The notes below the pieces were generated by a model. It was not told the DNA's origin and did not search any database. It saw only the letters and a list, made by a program, of their open reading frames with translations. Made by a program: the position numbers and the translations under genes. From positions 62,001 through 126,000 of the forward strand of contig CAKOMG010000004.1 of the NCBI GenBank assembly GCA_934096585.1: 64,000 nt of DNA, given 5' to 3'. Shown piece after piece: positions 7,535 through 14,664 of this stretch; the first letter of the stretch is position 1, and each line of letters opens with the position of its first letter. The stretch is from an uncultured Bacilli bacterium (GTDB lineage: Bacteria; Bacillota_I; Bacilli_A; ML615J-28; CAG-698).

Positions 7535-8053
7535 ATGAATGAAATTCGTGAGATAGTTACTAAAGCAGTTGTAGCCAAAGGCAAAAAGACTATGAGAATG
7601 AAAGTAGTTGTTGAACCAAAAAATGATACATTTAGTATTTTGGGTTGCTGGGTTATTAATCATAACTTTTCCGCAACACTTGATCAAAACTGTGTTACTG
7701 TAAATGGAGATTTTGAAATTAATATTTGGTATGCATATGATAATAATACTAAAACTGAAGTAGCAAGACAAGTAGAATCATATGAAGATACTATAAAAAC
7801 AAGACAAATAGTTAAAAACGTCAATAGCGAAAAAGATGTTATTGTTCGTGTTCTTCAACAACCAACGTGCACTAATGCTAGTATAACTGAAGAAGGAATA
7901 GAAGTAGATATTATTCTTGAAGAAGCAGTAGATGTAATTGGCGAAACAAAGATTGCAGTGACGGCCTTCACAAATATTGATCCAGATACAATGGAAGATT
8001 CTTTTGAAAATGAAATTAATGAAAACTTCATTAATGAGAATACAATAAGGTAG
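7535..8053 (+). CDS. cotE: Spore coat morphogenetic protein CotE
   Basis: CotE assembles on the forespore and directs outer-coat deposition. The match to Bacillus CotE is visible along the chain: REIVTKAVVAKGKKTMR at the start, SILGCWVINHNFSA, FEINIWYAYDNNTKTEVARQ, VLQQPTCTNA in the middle, and VVGETK-like VIGETKIAV later, then an acidic tail rich in Glu/Asn. The length of 172 is close to the usual 180. The start is ATG 7535 behind GAGGAGGG. It sits two genes from miaB's place in Bacillus and is followed, 12 bases later, by a LysM coat protein. The sigma-E-like site at 7442 is consistent with mother-cell expression. Its presence implies sporulation capacity or recent ancestry with it. Confidence 0.93.
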   Translation: MNEIREIVTKAVVAKGKKTMRMKVVVEPKNDTFSILGCWVINHNFSATLDQNCVTVNGDFEINIWYAYDNNTKTEVARQVESYEDTIKTRQIVKNVNSEKDVIVRVLQQPTCTNASITEEGIEVDIILEEAVDVIGETKIAVTAFTNIDPDTMEDSFENEINENFINENTIR

Positions 8054-8065
8054 GAGATGATGATA

Positions 8066-8551
8066 ATGAAATTTCACATAGTAGGTTCAAATGAAACAAT
8101 AAGTGAAATATTAAGTGCTTATGATATGACATTTGAGGAATTAAAAAAAGAGAATAAGCATATAAGAAGATGGGATAATTTAATTCCAGGAACGAAATTG
8201 AAAATCCCAGTTATAACAGAATCTATGAATGAAGAAATTAATTCGACTGAACCATTTATAGAAGATTATTATCCAAAAATGAGAATAGATGAGGAAGAAT
8301 ATGAACCTCTTAATGAGGAAATTTCTAAAGAGGAACCTATTCAAGAAGAAGTTAATGTTCAGGAACCTATTATTCAGGAAGTAAATAATGAAGAAGTAAT
8401 AAAAGAAACATTTGAGGAAAAGGAACAAGAAATAGAAAACAAAATAAAAGAAAAGCCTAATATGAATAGAGTTTATATTCCTTATAATATTTATCCTATG
8501 TATTCTTATAGCCCAATAATTTATGTTATTCCACGACCAAAACAAAAATGA
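8066..8551 (+). CDS. LysM-domain protein, SafA/SpoVID-like spore coat factor
   Basis: An N-terminal LysM domain of about 45 residues opens MKFHIVGSNETISEIL and closes LIPGTKLKIPV. LysM binds peptidoglycan sugars; in SafA it targets the protein to the forespore cortex-coat interface. The middle (about 50-135) is a Glu-rich, probably disordered linker with repeated EEP/QEEV units. The end is Tyr/Pro-rich (YIPYNIYPMYSYSP), like many coat proteins. Earlier ATGs at 8057 and 8060 sit directly on the GGAG (8053-8056), so ATG 8066, nine bases downstream, is chosen. Pairing with cotE supports a coat role. The stop is TGA, evidence for the standard code. It is not a clear SafA orthologue because it is short and has only the LysM in common. 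Confidence 0.78.
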   Translation: MKFHIVGSNETISEILSAYDMTFEELKKENKHIRRWDNLIPGTKLKIPVITESMNEEINSTEPFIEDYYPKMRIDEEEYEPLNEEISKEEPIQEEVNVQEPIIQEVNNEEVIKETFEEKEQEIENKIKEKPNMNRVYIPYNIYPMYSYSPIIYVIPRPKQK

Positions 8552-8577
8552 AAAGCACAATAAGTGCTTTTTTTTAT
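8551..8577 (+). terminator. Terminator after the cotE-LysM pair
   Basis: AAAAGCAC pairs with GTGCTTTT around a short AATAA-type loop, followed by a long T run just after the stop codon. Confidence 0.85.
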
Positions 8578-8657
8578 ATTTTTTATTTTATTTTTAATAT
8601 TTAAATGTTATAATAATGTAAATAATAAAGGTGAGGAATCTTAGGAGGATTCTAATT

Positions 8658-10307
8658 ATGAAAATAAACGCACAAAAAATAGTTTTTTTCGCATTTTCTT
8701 TCATATTTATGTTGTTTGTAGTAGGATGTACTCCTCTATCAGAACATAACAAAGATGTAGAATTTGATACAAATGTGTATACATTGATTGGTGATACATA
8801 TACTAGAACAATCAAGAATCAAGTGGAAAGAACAAAAATATGCACAGGAATTCAAATTCCACATGATGCAAAAATAGGATTTTATGTTGATGCTGAATAT
8901 CAGTTTAGTTTTTTATCTAAAGAAGATGATATGGTAGAAGGTGACAATTATTATTATGCATTAATTACTTTTAAAGATGGTTCAACAAAAAAAGTTAAAA
9001 TTAACATTCATAGATTACAATTATTTACAGTTAAGTTTAAAACAAATTGTACACAAAAAATAGATGATGTTGTTGTTGAAGAAGATTCATTACTTGAAGA
9101 ACCAACAGTAGAACTAAAAAAACAAGGTTATACATTTAAGGGATGGAAGCATAATTTTAAAAATGCCATTAAAAGCGATTTAACAATTGAGGCAAAATGG
9201 TCACCAAACAACTATATAGTGACATTTGATCCAAATGGTGGAGAATATTATGAAGAAAGTGTTGTTGTCACATATGATGAAGATTTTGAATTTACAGCAC
9301 CTACTAGAGAAGGGTATGATTTTATAGGTTGGAAATATAACAATAGAACATATTTGACAGGCAAATGGTTAATTGATAGTGATGTAACAATGGTAGCTGA
9401 ATGGGAAAAATCAGAAGTTACCTATGAAATTGATTATGTCATTGTTGGGGCTGTTGGTCCAAATCTAGAAAGAACTTATAGCAATAAAAAATCGTTAGTA
9501 TTGAGGATACCATATAAATGTGGATATAAGTTTGTTGGATGGTATTATGAAGGTGATTTTAGTGGCGAAAGAATATATGAAATACCTGTTGGTACAGAAG
9601 GTAATTTAAGATTGTATTCAAAATGGGAAGCATTCAATATTGTAGGTTCTAAAATTTCTATTTTAGGCGATAGTATTTCAACGTTCTATGGTGCCAATTC
9701 AGAATTAAATAGTTATTGGCATGAAAAAGATCAGTACTATTTCCCAATATATAGTACTACTGTTAAGTCTTATAAACAAACATGGTGGGGAAGATTTTTA
9801 GAAAATACTAAAGCAGTACTTGAATGTAATGAATCTTATAGCGGCTCTACAGTTTATAACTGGGGTAATGAAACAAGTAATTCTCCCGCAATGAATAAAA
9901 CAAGAATTAGTCATTTAGGCAAACCTGATATTGTTATTATTTTTATGGGGACAAATGATGTTGTTAATGGATTCACAGATTCAAAATTTGAAAATGCATA
10001 TCGCACAATGTTACAAAGAGTTAAAGAACAATGTGAAGATGCTTATATATTCTGTTGTACATTAGGATATAGTGCATATAAAAAGTATTATTATACAGAT
10101 GAAAAAAGATTATCTTTTAATGAAATAATTAGAAAAGCATGTGAAAATGTTGATGGTAAGGTAATCGAATTAGCAGAAGTACAAACTCAAGAAAATTATA
10201 ATGAATATTTAGGTGATAGCTTGCATCCTAATGATATTGGAATGGAAGCATATGCTAATAGAATTATTAAAGAAATTCGTGAATATACAGGTAATTTAGA
10301 ATTATAA
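8658..10307 (+). CDS. Surface lipoprotein with InlB-type repeats and SGNH/GDSL hydrolase domain
   Basis: The signal peptide ends in lipobox FVVGC, so the protein is anchored outside the membrane by a lipid. Residues about 100-330 hold three internalin-B/Listeria-Bacteroides type repeats, recognised by GYTFKGWK, GYDFIGWK and GYKFVGWY with Trp-bearing ends (AKW, AEW, SKW). The C-terminal 210 residues are an SGNH hydrolase: block I SILGDSIST, block III FMGTNDVV, and DSLHPND near the end providing Asp and His. Substrates of this group include acyl or acetyl esters on polysaccharides; the target here is unknown. A GTG at 8631 is in frame, but AGGAGG at 8643-8648 points to ATG 8658, which also gives a proper signal peptide. 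Confidence 0.88.
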   Translation: MKINAQKIVFFAFSFIFMLFVVGCTPLSEHNKDVEFDTNVYTLIGDTYTRTIKNQVERTKICTGIQIPHDAKIGFYVDAEYQFSFLSKEDDMVEGDNYYYALITFKDGSTKKVKINIHRLQLFTVKFKTNCTQKIDDVVVEEDSLLEEPTVELKKQGYTFKGWKHNFKNAIKSDLTIEAKWSPNNYIVTFDPNGGEYYEESVVVTYDEDFEFTAPTREGYDFIGWKYNNRTYLTGKWLIDSDVTMVAEWEKSEVTYEIDYVIVGAVGPNLERTYSNKKSLVLRIPYKCGYKFVGWYYEGDFSGERIYEIPVGTEGNLRLYSKWEAFNIVGSKISILGDSISTFYGANSELNSYWHEKDQYYFPIYSTTVKSYKQTWWGRFLENTKAVLECNESYSGSTVYNWGNETSNSPAMNKTRISHLGKPDIVIIFMGTNDVVNGFTDSKFENAYRTMLQRVKEQCEDAYIFCCTLGYSAYKKYYYTDEKRLSFNEIIRKACENVDGKVIELAEVQTQENYNEYLGDSLHPNDIGMEAYANRIIKEIREYTGNLEL

Positions 10308-10335
10308 AAGCCATACTTTAAAAGTATGGTTTTTA
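10307..10335. terminator. Bidirectional terminator between convergent genes
   Basis: CCATACTTT (10311-10319) pairs with AAAGTATGG (10321-10329), with T residues after it and A residues before it. It can serve the lipoprotein gene on the plus strand and the ferredoxin-like gene on the minus strand. Confidence 0.8.
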
Positions 10336-11478
10336 TTTTAAAAATATTTTGCCAATTAGAGGTCTATTTGTTTTTGTGATAGCATTTTGTGGACAAACTT
10401 CAGCACAACACCAACATCTAATGCAATTAATTGGTTTAAGTGATGGATAGTTTTTATTTTTTATTATCATTGTTTTTGGAGGACAAATTCTTGTACATTC
10501 TCCACACTTTATACATTTATTTTTATTAATAGAAGGATGTTCTAAAAGTAAATTTTTCAAAAATTTTATTTTCAAAATTTTCAAACCAATATTTGATAAT
10601 GAATCACTAGGTGCAAGGAAATGAATATCATTAAATTCATTTAACGAATTTCCTATAATATTAATTTTATTGATATTACCTTCACCATATTTTCTTGCAG
10701 TAGCTATTTTATTAATGTATAACTTATTATAATCCAAGTGGACAACATTACAAGCGACACTGTCTAAAGCAACAGCATCAGTCGATGCAATTAATGCATT
10801 AGCTTTTTTAGCCTTTCCTCCAGTACTTGGTCCTTCGCCTTCAAGTCCTATAATTCCATCCGCAATATGAATTAAGTGTTTATCTTTAAAACTATTTAAA
10901 AAAGCACCATATAAATCATTTATTGCTTCTCCAAATTCTAATGGACTGCTAGCTTTGGTATGCCATGCTGATTTATTAAGTCCATATATCAAACCAAAAA
11001 AGTTTTTTTCAGCACAAGTCATATAAGCAAGAGAGTGAGTTTTAATTTTAGGTAAATTTATTAAGTATTCAACATTGATCATCTGTGATGATACTTCAAA
11101 TTTAGAGTAGGTTTTTGCATTTTTATTTTCAATTGTTATAAAGTTTGTCCCATTAATAATGGATACATTATATTTTTTAATAATGTCATATAATCCACAT
11201 TTTTTCAAAGTAAAAGTAATATCTTTAACAGCAGGGTTATCACCAACAATGATATTATTTGTTTTTTTAGTTATAATGTTTAGCACTGCATCTAGAATAA
11301 TGGGATGAGTAGTAATACCCATATTATAGTCAAAAGGGCCAACGCAGTTCAATTTTACAAAAACGTTACTACTTTCATTCATATCATCAAGAAAATGAAA
11401 ATAGTTAAACATATATTCAATTTCATCAACTATTTTTTGATAATTATATTCTTCTATTCTTTTTAATATTACATCCAT
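10333..11478 (-). CDS. DUF362 protein with C-terminal 2x[4Fe-4S] ferredoxin domain
   Basis: The N-terminal 300 residues are a DUF362 domain (VFVKLNCVGPFDYNMGITTHP near residue 42, then VGDNPAVKD and LINLPKIKTHSLAYMT). A bacterial-type ferredoxin follows, with CIKCGECTRICPP and CIRCWCCAEVCPQ, enough cysteines for two [4Fe-4S] clusters. The family is widespread in anaerobes. Its reaction is not known, but an electron-transfer role in the cytoplasm is likely. The length of 381 is usual for the two-domain form. It is a single gene on the minus strand, read from a good promoter (11525-11497) and ended by the shared terminator. Compared with the classic spacing, the second Cys motif has Trp between the cysteines (CIRCWCC). 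Confidence 0.88.
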   Translation of the reverse strand: MDVILKRIEEYNYQKIVDEIEYMFNYFHFLDDMNESSNVFVKLNCVGPFDYNMGITTHPIILDAVLNIITKKTNNIIVGDNPAVKDITFTLKKCGLYDIIKKYNVSIINGTNFITIENKNAKTYSKFEVSSQMINVEYLINLPKIKTHSLAYMTCAEKNFFGLIYGLNKSAWHTKASSPLEFGEAINDLYGAFLNSFKDKHLIHIADGIIGLEGEGPSTGGKAKKANALIASTDAVALDSVACNVVHLDYNKLYINKIATARKYGEGNINKINIIGNSLNEFNDIHFLAPSDSLSNIGLKILKIKFLKNLLLEHPSINKNKCIKCGECTRICPPKTMIIKNKNYPSLKPINCIRCWCCAEVCPQNAITKTNRPLIGKIFLK

Positions 11479-11496
11479 AAAAAAACCTCTATATAT

Positions 11497-11525
11497 ATTA
11501 TATAATAAATATGAGTAATTTTCAA
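11497..11525 (-). promoter_or_regulatory. Sigma-A promoter of the DUF362-ferredoxin gene
   Basis: Reading the minus strand, TTGAAA (11525-11520), 17 bases, then TATAAT (11502-11497). The start codon is about 20 bases further on. Confidence 0.75.
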
Positions 11526-11600
11526 TAAATTATTATTTCTCCTTTTTTTTACATTTTTTTATTCTTCAATAATATATAGTATTATGGAAAGGAGTGAATA

Positions 11601-11882
11601 ATGGAAATAAATTCAGAAAAAGAAAATAAGATAGTAGAATTCAGTAATTACTTGATTCAGAATTTGGTTAATATTAAAAAAAAGAACAAGGTTGAAAAGA
11701 TAAAACTTAATATTACAAATAAATATATTACTATTTATTTAGATAATCAAAAACATAAAATAACAAACTTAATTGAATATAAGAATCTAATTGATGAATT
11801 ATCACTTGAATATCGCATGATTTTAAAATACTTTCCTAAATATACAAATCACTTTAACAATTCTATAATTATTCTTAAATAA
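11601..11882 (+). CDS. Small basic protein of unknown function
   Basis: This 93-residue Lys/Asn/Ile-rich protein has no signal peptide, membrane segment or Cys. I recognise no family. The start is ATG 11601 behind GGAAAGGAG, a strong ribosome site, which is the main reason to believe it is expressed. It lies 60 bases ahead of the next lipoprotein's start, possibly in one transcript; there is no terminator between them. Its secondary structure is probably alternating helix and strand, with the middle TNKYITIYLDNQKHKIT predicted as two strands. Confidence 0.55.
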   Translation: MEINSEKENKIVEFSNYLIQNLVNIKKKNKVEKIKLNITNKYITIYLDNQKHKITNLIEYKNLIDELSLEYRMILKYFPKYTNHFNNSIIILK

Positions 11883-11942
11883 AAATGTTATTGATTTATA
11901 GTATTATTTTTGGTAAAATTAAGTAGTAAAGAGGAGAGAATA

Positions 11943-13415
11943 ATGAAAAATAATAAAATTTTAATTGTTATAATGTTACTTGTATTATGCGTGTTATTTG
12001 TTGGATGTAAAAAGGAACATGATGCTAAATCAGAATGGAAATATGATCAAAAATACCATTGGCATGAATGTACTCAATGTGATGAACATATCTATGATAA
12101 ACAAGAACATCATTTTATAGAATGCAATGATCAAAAAAAATGCCAAGAATGTTTATATGAGACAGCCTTTACTGAAGAAGAAAATTTTGAGTATTGGAAA
12201 ACAGGAAGAGATGCTACTATAAATCACAAAGGGGAATATACAATTGAACAAAAGAGATATTTATATGATGAATTATCATTATATGGAATGGAATATGTTT
12301 GTGAAAGCTTTGATACTAATTTAAAATACTATTGTTTAGAAGAAACATATAGTAAAGTTGAAAATGACTTAGTAAAACAAAATAAAACTTTGCAAGTAGT
12401 AAAACAAATAAAAGAAAATAACGAAAAGAAATATAAATATTATGTTGAAAATGATGAAAAAGAAGAAATAACAAAACAAGGTTATTTTGTTAGATCAGAT
12501 TATGCTAAACGTATAGCATTTTATGGACCAGGAGAATGGTTTGAAGGAATTGATTTAGGTACTAGCACAACATATCAAGAGTTTGTTAAAGAAATGAAAC
12601 AAAGTGTACGTGAAAACGGGTTTACTGATTGCACTGTTTCTGTTAAAAGAAATAACGATGAATCAGTTACAGTTACAATTAATAGTAAAGGTGATTATGT
12701 TGATGCTGATGTGAATAAAGAAGGCTACATATCAACTTATTCAGATAATATTTTAGAAATAAAAGTTTTAAATGGCTACATTATTTATAGTAGTCTAGTT
12801 ATTGAAGAACAATATAAATTTGATAATGAACAAGATAATTATTATGATAAATATTCTTCAGAAATATTTATAAGTTATGCATTTAATAATAAGTTTTATG
12901 ATAGTATAAATATTGATACAGACGAAACTGTAAATATGTGGAAAACAGAAATTAATTTCTTAATTAATGGATACGAAGTAAGAAGATATAATGATTCATA
13001 TGTGAATGAGGAATATACTTTAAACGATGTTATTACTTTTTTTAATGAACAATTTTCTTTTATAATTGGTGATTTAGAAGATGTGAGTGACTATTTCTTA
13101 GTTTATACAGATAAAGAAATGACTAAATTATTTGATAAAACGACATTAACTGAAGACACATTAACTTTATATATTAAACTAAATCCTAAAAATAATAAAT
13201 CATTTATTTTATATGTGTTTGAAGATAGTGAAATAACTTATTTAAATATGATTTATGTTGAAGAAACAAATAAATTAATTGATTTAAAGAATCGCTATTC
13301 TGATTATAAGGTCATTTCTATTGATGGAAAAGAAGTATTAAATGATGATGATTATAAAATTACATGTGAGGATAATAAAGTTTATGTTGTAATTTATACA
13401 AATTTAAATGAATAA
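11943..13415 (+). CDS. Surface lipoprotein with His/Cys zinc-ribbon-like N-terminal module
   Basis: The signal peptide (MKNNKILIVIMLLVLCVLFV) ends at lipobox FVGC, so the protein is lipid-anchored on the outside of the membrane. Directly after comes a compact module: W-x-Y-x5-H-W-H-E-C-T-Q-C, then EHHF and KKCQEC, a Cys/His pattern seen at the start of many gut Gram-positive surface proteins and likely to bind zinc. The remaining 420 residues are hydrophilic, rich in Tyr, Asp and Glu, with no domain I can name. An in-frame upstream TTG (11910) is rejected because GAGGAGAG directly precedes ATG 11943 and the signal peptide begins there. A strong terminator follows. Confidence 0.75.
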   Translation: MKNNKILIVIMLLVLCVLFVGCKKEHDAKSEWKYDQKYHWHECTQCDEHIYDKQEHHFIECNDQKKCQECLYETAFTEEENFEYWKTGRDATINHKGEYTIEQKRYLYDELSLYGMEYVCESFDTNLKYYCLEETYSKVENDLVKQNKTLQVVKQIKENNEKKYKYYVENDEKEEITKQGYFVRSDYAKRIAFYGPGEWFEGIDLGTSTTYQEFVKEMKQSVRENGFTDCTVSVKRNNDESVTVTINSKGDYVDADVNKEGYISTYSDNILEIKVLNGYIIYSSLVIEEQYKFDNEQDNYYDKYSSEIFISYAFNNKFYDSINIDTDETVNMWKTEINFLINGYEVRRYNDSYVNEEYTLNDVITFFNEQFSFIIGDLEDVSDYFLVYTDKEMTKLFDKTTLTEDTLTLYIKLNPKNNKSFILYVFEDSEITYLNMIYVEETNKLIDLKNRYSDYKVISIDGKEVLNDDDYKITCEDNKVYVVIYTNLNE

Positions 13416-13443
13416 AAAAGTTCGGGAAATCCGAACTTTTTTA
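13414..13443. terminator. Bidirectional terminator
   Basis: AAAAAAGTTCGG pairs perfectly with CCGAACTTTTTT around GAAAT. It lies between the plus-strand lipoprotein and the minus-strand genes and can stop both. Confidence 0.9.
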
Positions 13444-13465
13444 AGGAATCTTTTATAAGGCGCAA

Positions 13466-13735
13466 TTATTTAATATAAGGTCCTGGTGGATAGTTAGAAA
13501 TATATGTTGGTGGAACTTGATAATATTGTACTGGAGGATATTGATATACCGGTGGATTATTTTTATTACTTCCCGCAACTAACCAAAATGGAGCCGATAC
13601 TGCTGCCCCCGCAATAAATGGAACTAAAAATCCACCTAAACGGTCATTAGATACTTGATCGACAGCAGGAAATTGTTGATAATTTTCATTTGTCCATACT
13701 GTTCGCGGATATATGTTTTTAAATATAGTGTTCAT
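13466..13735 (-). CDS. Small Pro/Tyr-rich protein, possible spore-coat component
   Basis: The protein has 89 residues. The first 40 contain SNDRLGGFLVPFIAGAAV, a short hydrophobic Gly-rich block recurring in small hypothetical proteins of spore-forming Bacillota. The last 35 are Pro/Tyr/Gln repeats (YQYPPVQYYQVPP). There is no signal peptide. Start ATG 13735 has AAAGGAG eight bases upstream; another ATG four bases earlier is out of frame. The Tyr/Pro-rich tail resembles the end of the LysM coat protein at 8066 and typical coat proteins, and upstream bases resemble a sigma-K promoter. A coat role is therefore a reasonable guess but is inference only. Confidence 0.55.
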   Translation of the reverse strand: MNTIFKNIYPRTVWTNENYQQFPAVDQVSNDRLGGFLVPFIAGAAVSAPFWLVAGSNKNNPPVYQYPPVQYYQVPPTYISNYPPGPYIK

Positions 13736-13755
13736 ACATTATTCTCCTTTCAATT

Positions 13756-13783
13756 TAATTTATGATAAAGAAGTAAAAGTTGT
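13756..13783 (-). promoter_or_regulatory. Possible sigma-K-like promoter
   Basis: On the minus strand, AC (13783-13782), 17 bases, then CATAAATTA (13764-13756) fits the sigma-K form AC-N16/17-CATANNNTA. The motif is short and the region is AT-rich, so chance matches are common. Confidence 0.3.
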
Positions 13784-13785
13784 TA

Positions 13786-14580
13786 CTATATTTCAAAATT
13801 TTGATAAATATATTCTTCTAAAGTTAAATTATTTGTCATAATATATGTAGCACTTTCCCTCCCAACAAATCTAAAATGCCAAGGTTCATAACTATATCCA
13901 GTCAAACTCTCCTTTCCTTTTGGATATCTTAAAATAAATCCGTAATAATGACAATTAGATATTAGAATCTTGAATTCCCTAGATTCTTCAAAGTGTGTTA
14001 TTAAACCGTAATTGAGAGTAGATATATCTATAACTAGTCCGGTTTGATGTTCTGAGGTTCCAGGATAAGCTACATAGCTTAAGTCAGTTGCTTTATTATA
14101 AATTTCCATTTGACGTTCATAGCTTCGATAAGAAGAAAATATATATAAATCATCAAGTTCTAAGTCATCAATCATTTGTAAGTAGGATAATAGTACTTCT
14201 TTTTTAATTTCCATATTATATTTAGTGACTTTAACAGGGTAATCATCAATTGAAATTAAAGTTGGTTTATATGATTTGGTTAAAAAATGATTTTTATTTA
14301 CTAAAATAATATTAGTATTTTCAAATACTGCATTGTTTTTGGAATAAAAATGATTTATAGTTTCGAGATACGAATATTTATATTTTATTCGTATTTTTTC
14401 TAGTTCAAAATAATCTAGAAAATTGAATCGCTTATATTTTAAGTATGGTTCTATTTGCACAATATCAATATTGTTTTCTTTAGTAAACGTATCTAGTTCA
14501 CTTAAATTTTGTTTTTTTGAACTTGATGTTAAACAAAATGTAATACAAAAACACATAATTATTATTAGAATATTTTTCAT
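13786..14580 (-). CDS. D-alanyl-D-alanine carboxypeptidase, peptidase M15B (VanY/DacY-like)
   Basis: This exported zinc peptidase is expected to remove the terminal D-Ala from peptidoglycan stem peptides. A signal peptide or N-terminal anchor occupies residues 1-20, with no clear lipobox. The M15B core is at about 95-250: SSYRSYERQMEIYN, then SEHQTGLVIDIS (zinc ligands His and Asp) and YEPWHFRFVG (catalytic Glu and third ligand His). All three motifs are intact. The length of 264 is normal. It follows the small Pro/Tyr-rich gene's upstream region on the same strand and diverges from polA. It could be a housekeeping or spore-cortex enzyme; nothing here separates these. Confidence 0.9.
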   Translation of the reverse strand: MKNILIIIMCFCITFCLTSSSKKQNLSELDTFTKENNIDIVQIEPYLKYKRFNFLDYFELEKIRIKYKYSYLETINHFYSKNNAVFENTNIILVNKNHFLTKSYKPTLISIDDYPVKVTKYNMEIKKEVLLSYLQMIDDLELDDLYIFSSYRSYERQMEIYNKATDLSYVAYPGTSEHQTGLVIDISTLNYGLITHFEESREFKILISNCHYYGFILRYPKGKESLTGYSYEPWHFRFVGRESATYIMTNNLTLEEYIYQNFEI

Positions 14581-14664
14581 ATAAATATTATTTGTAAAAA
14601 ATATTAAATTAATGTATTAATTTTAAGCTATTTATGGTAAAATTAATATATGGTAGGTAAAAAT

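Noticed and set aside
8180..8560. Minus-strand frame opposite the LysM coat gene
   Set aside because: It consists of Phe/Tyr/Ile/Asn runs, the complement of the Glu-rich linker. No ribosome site.
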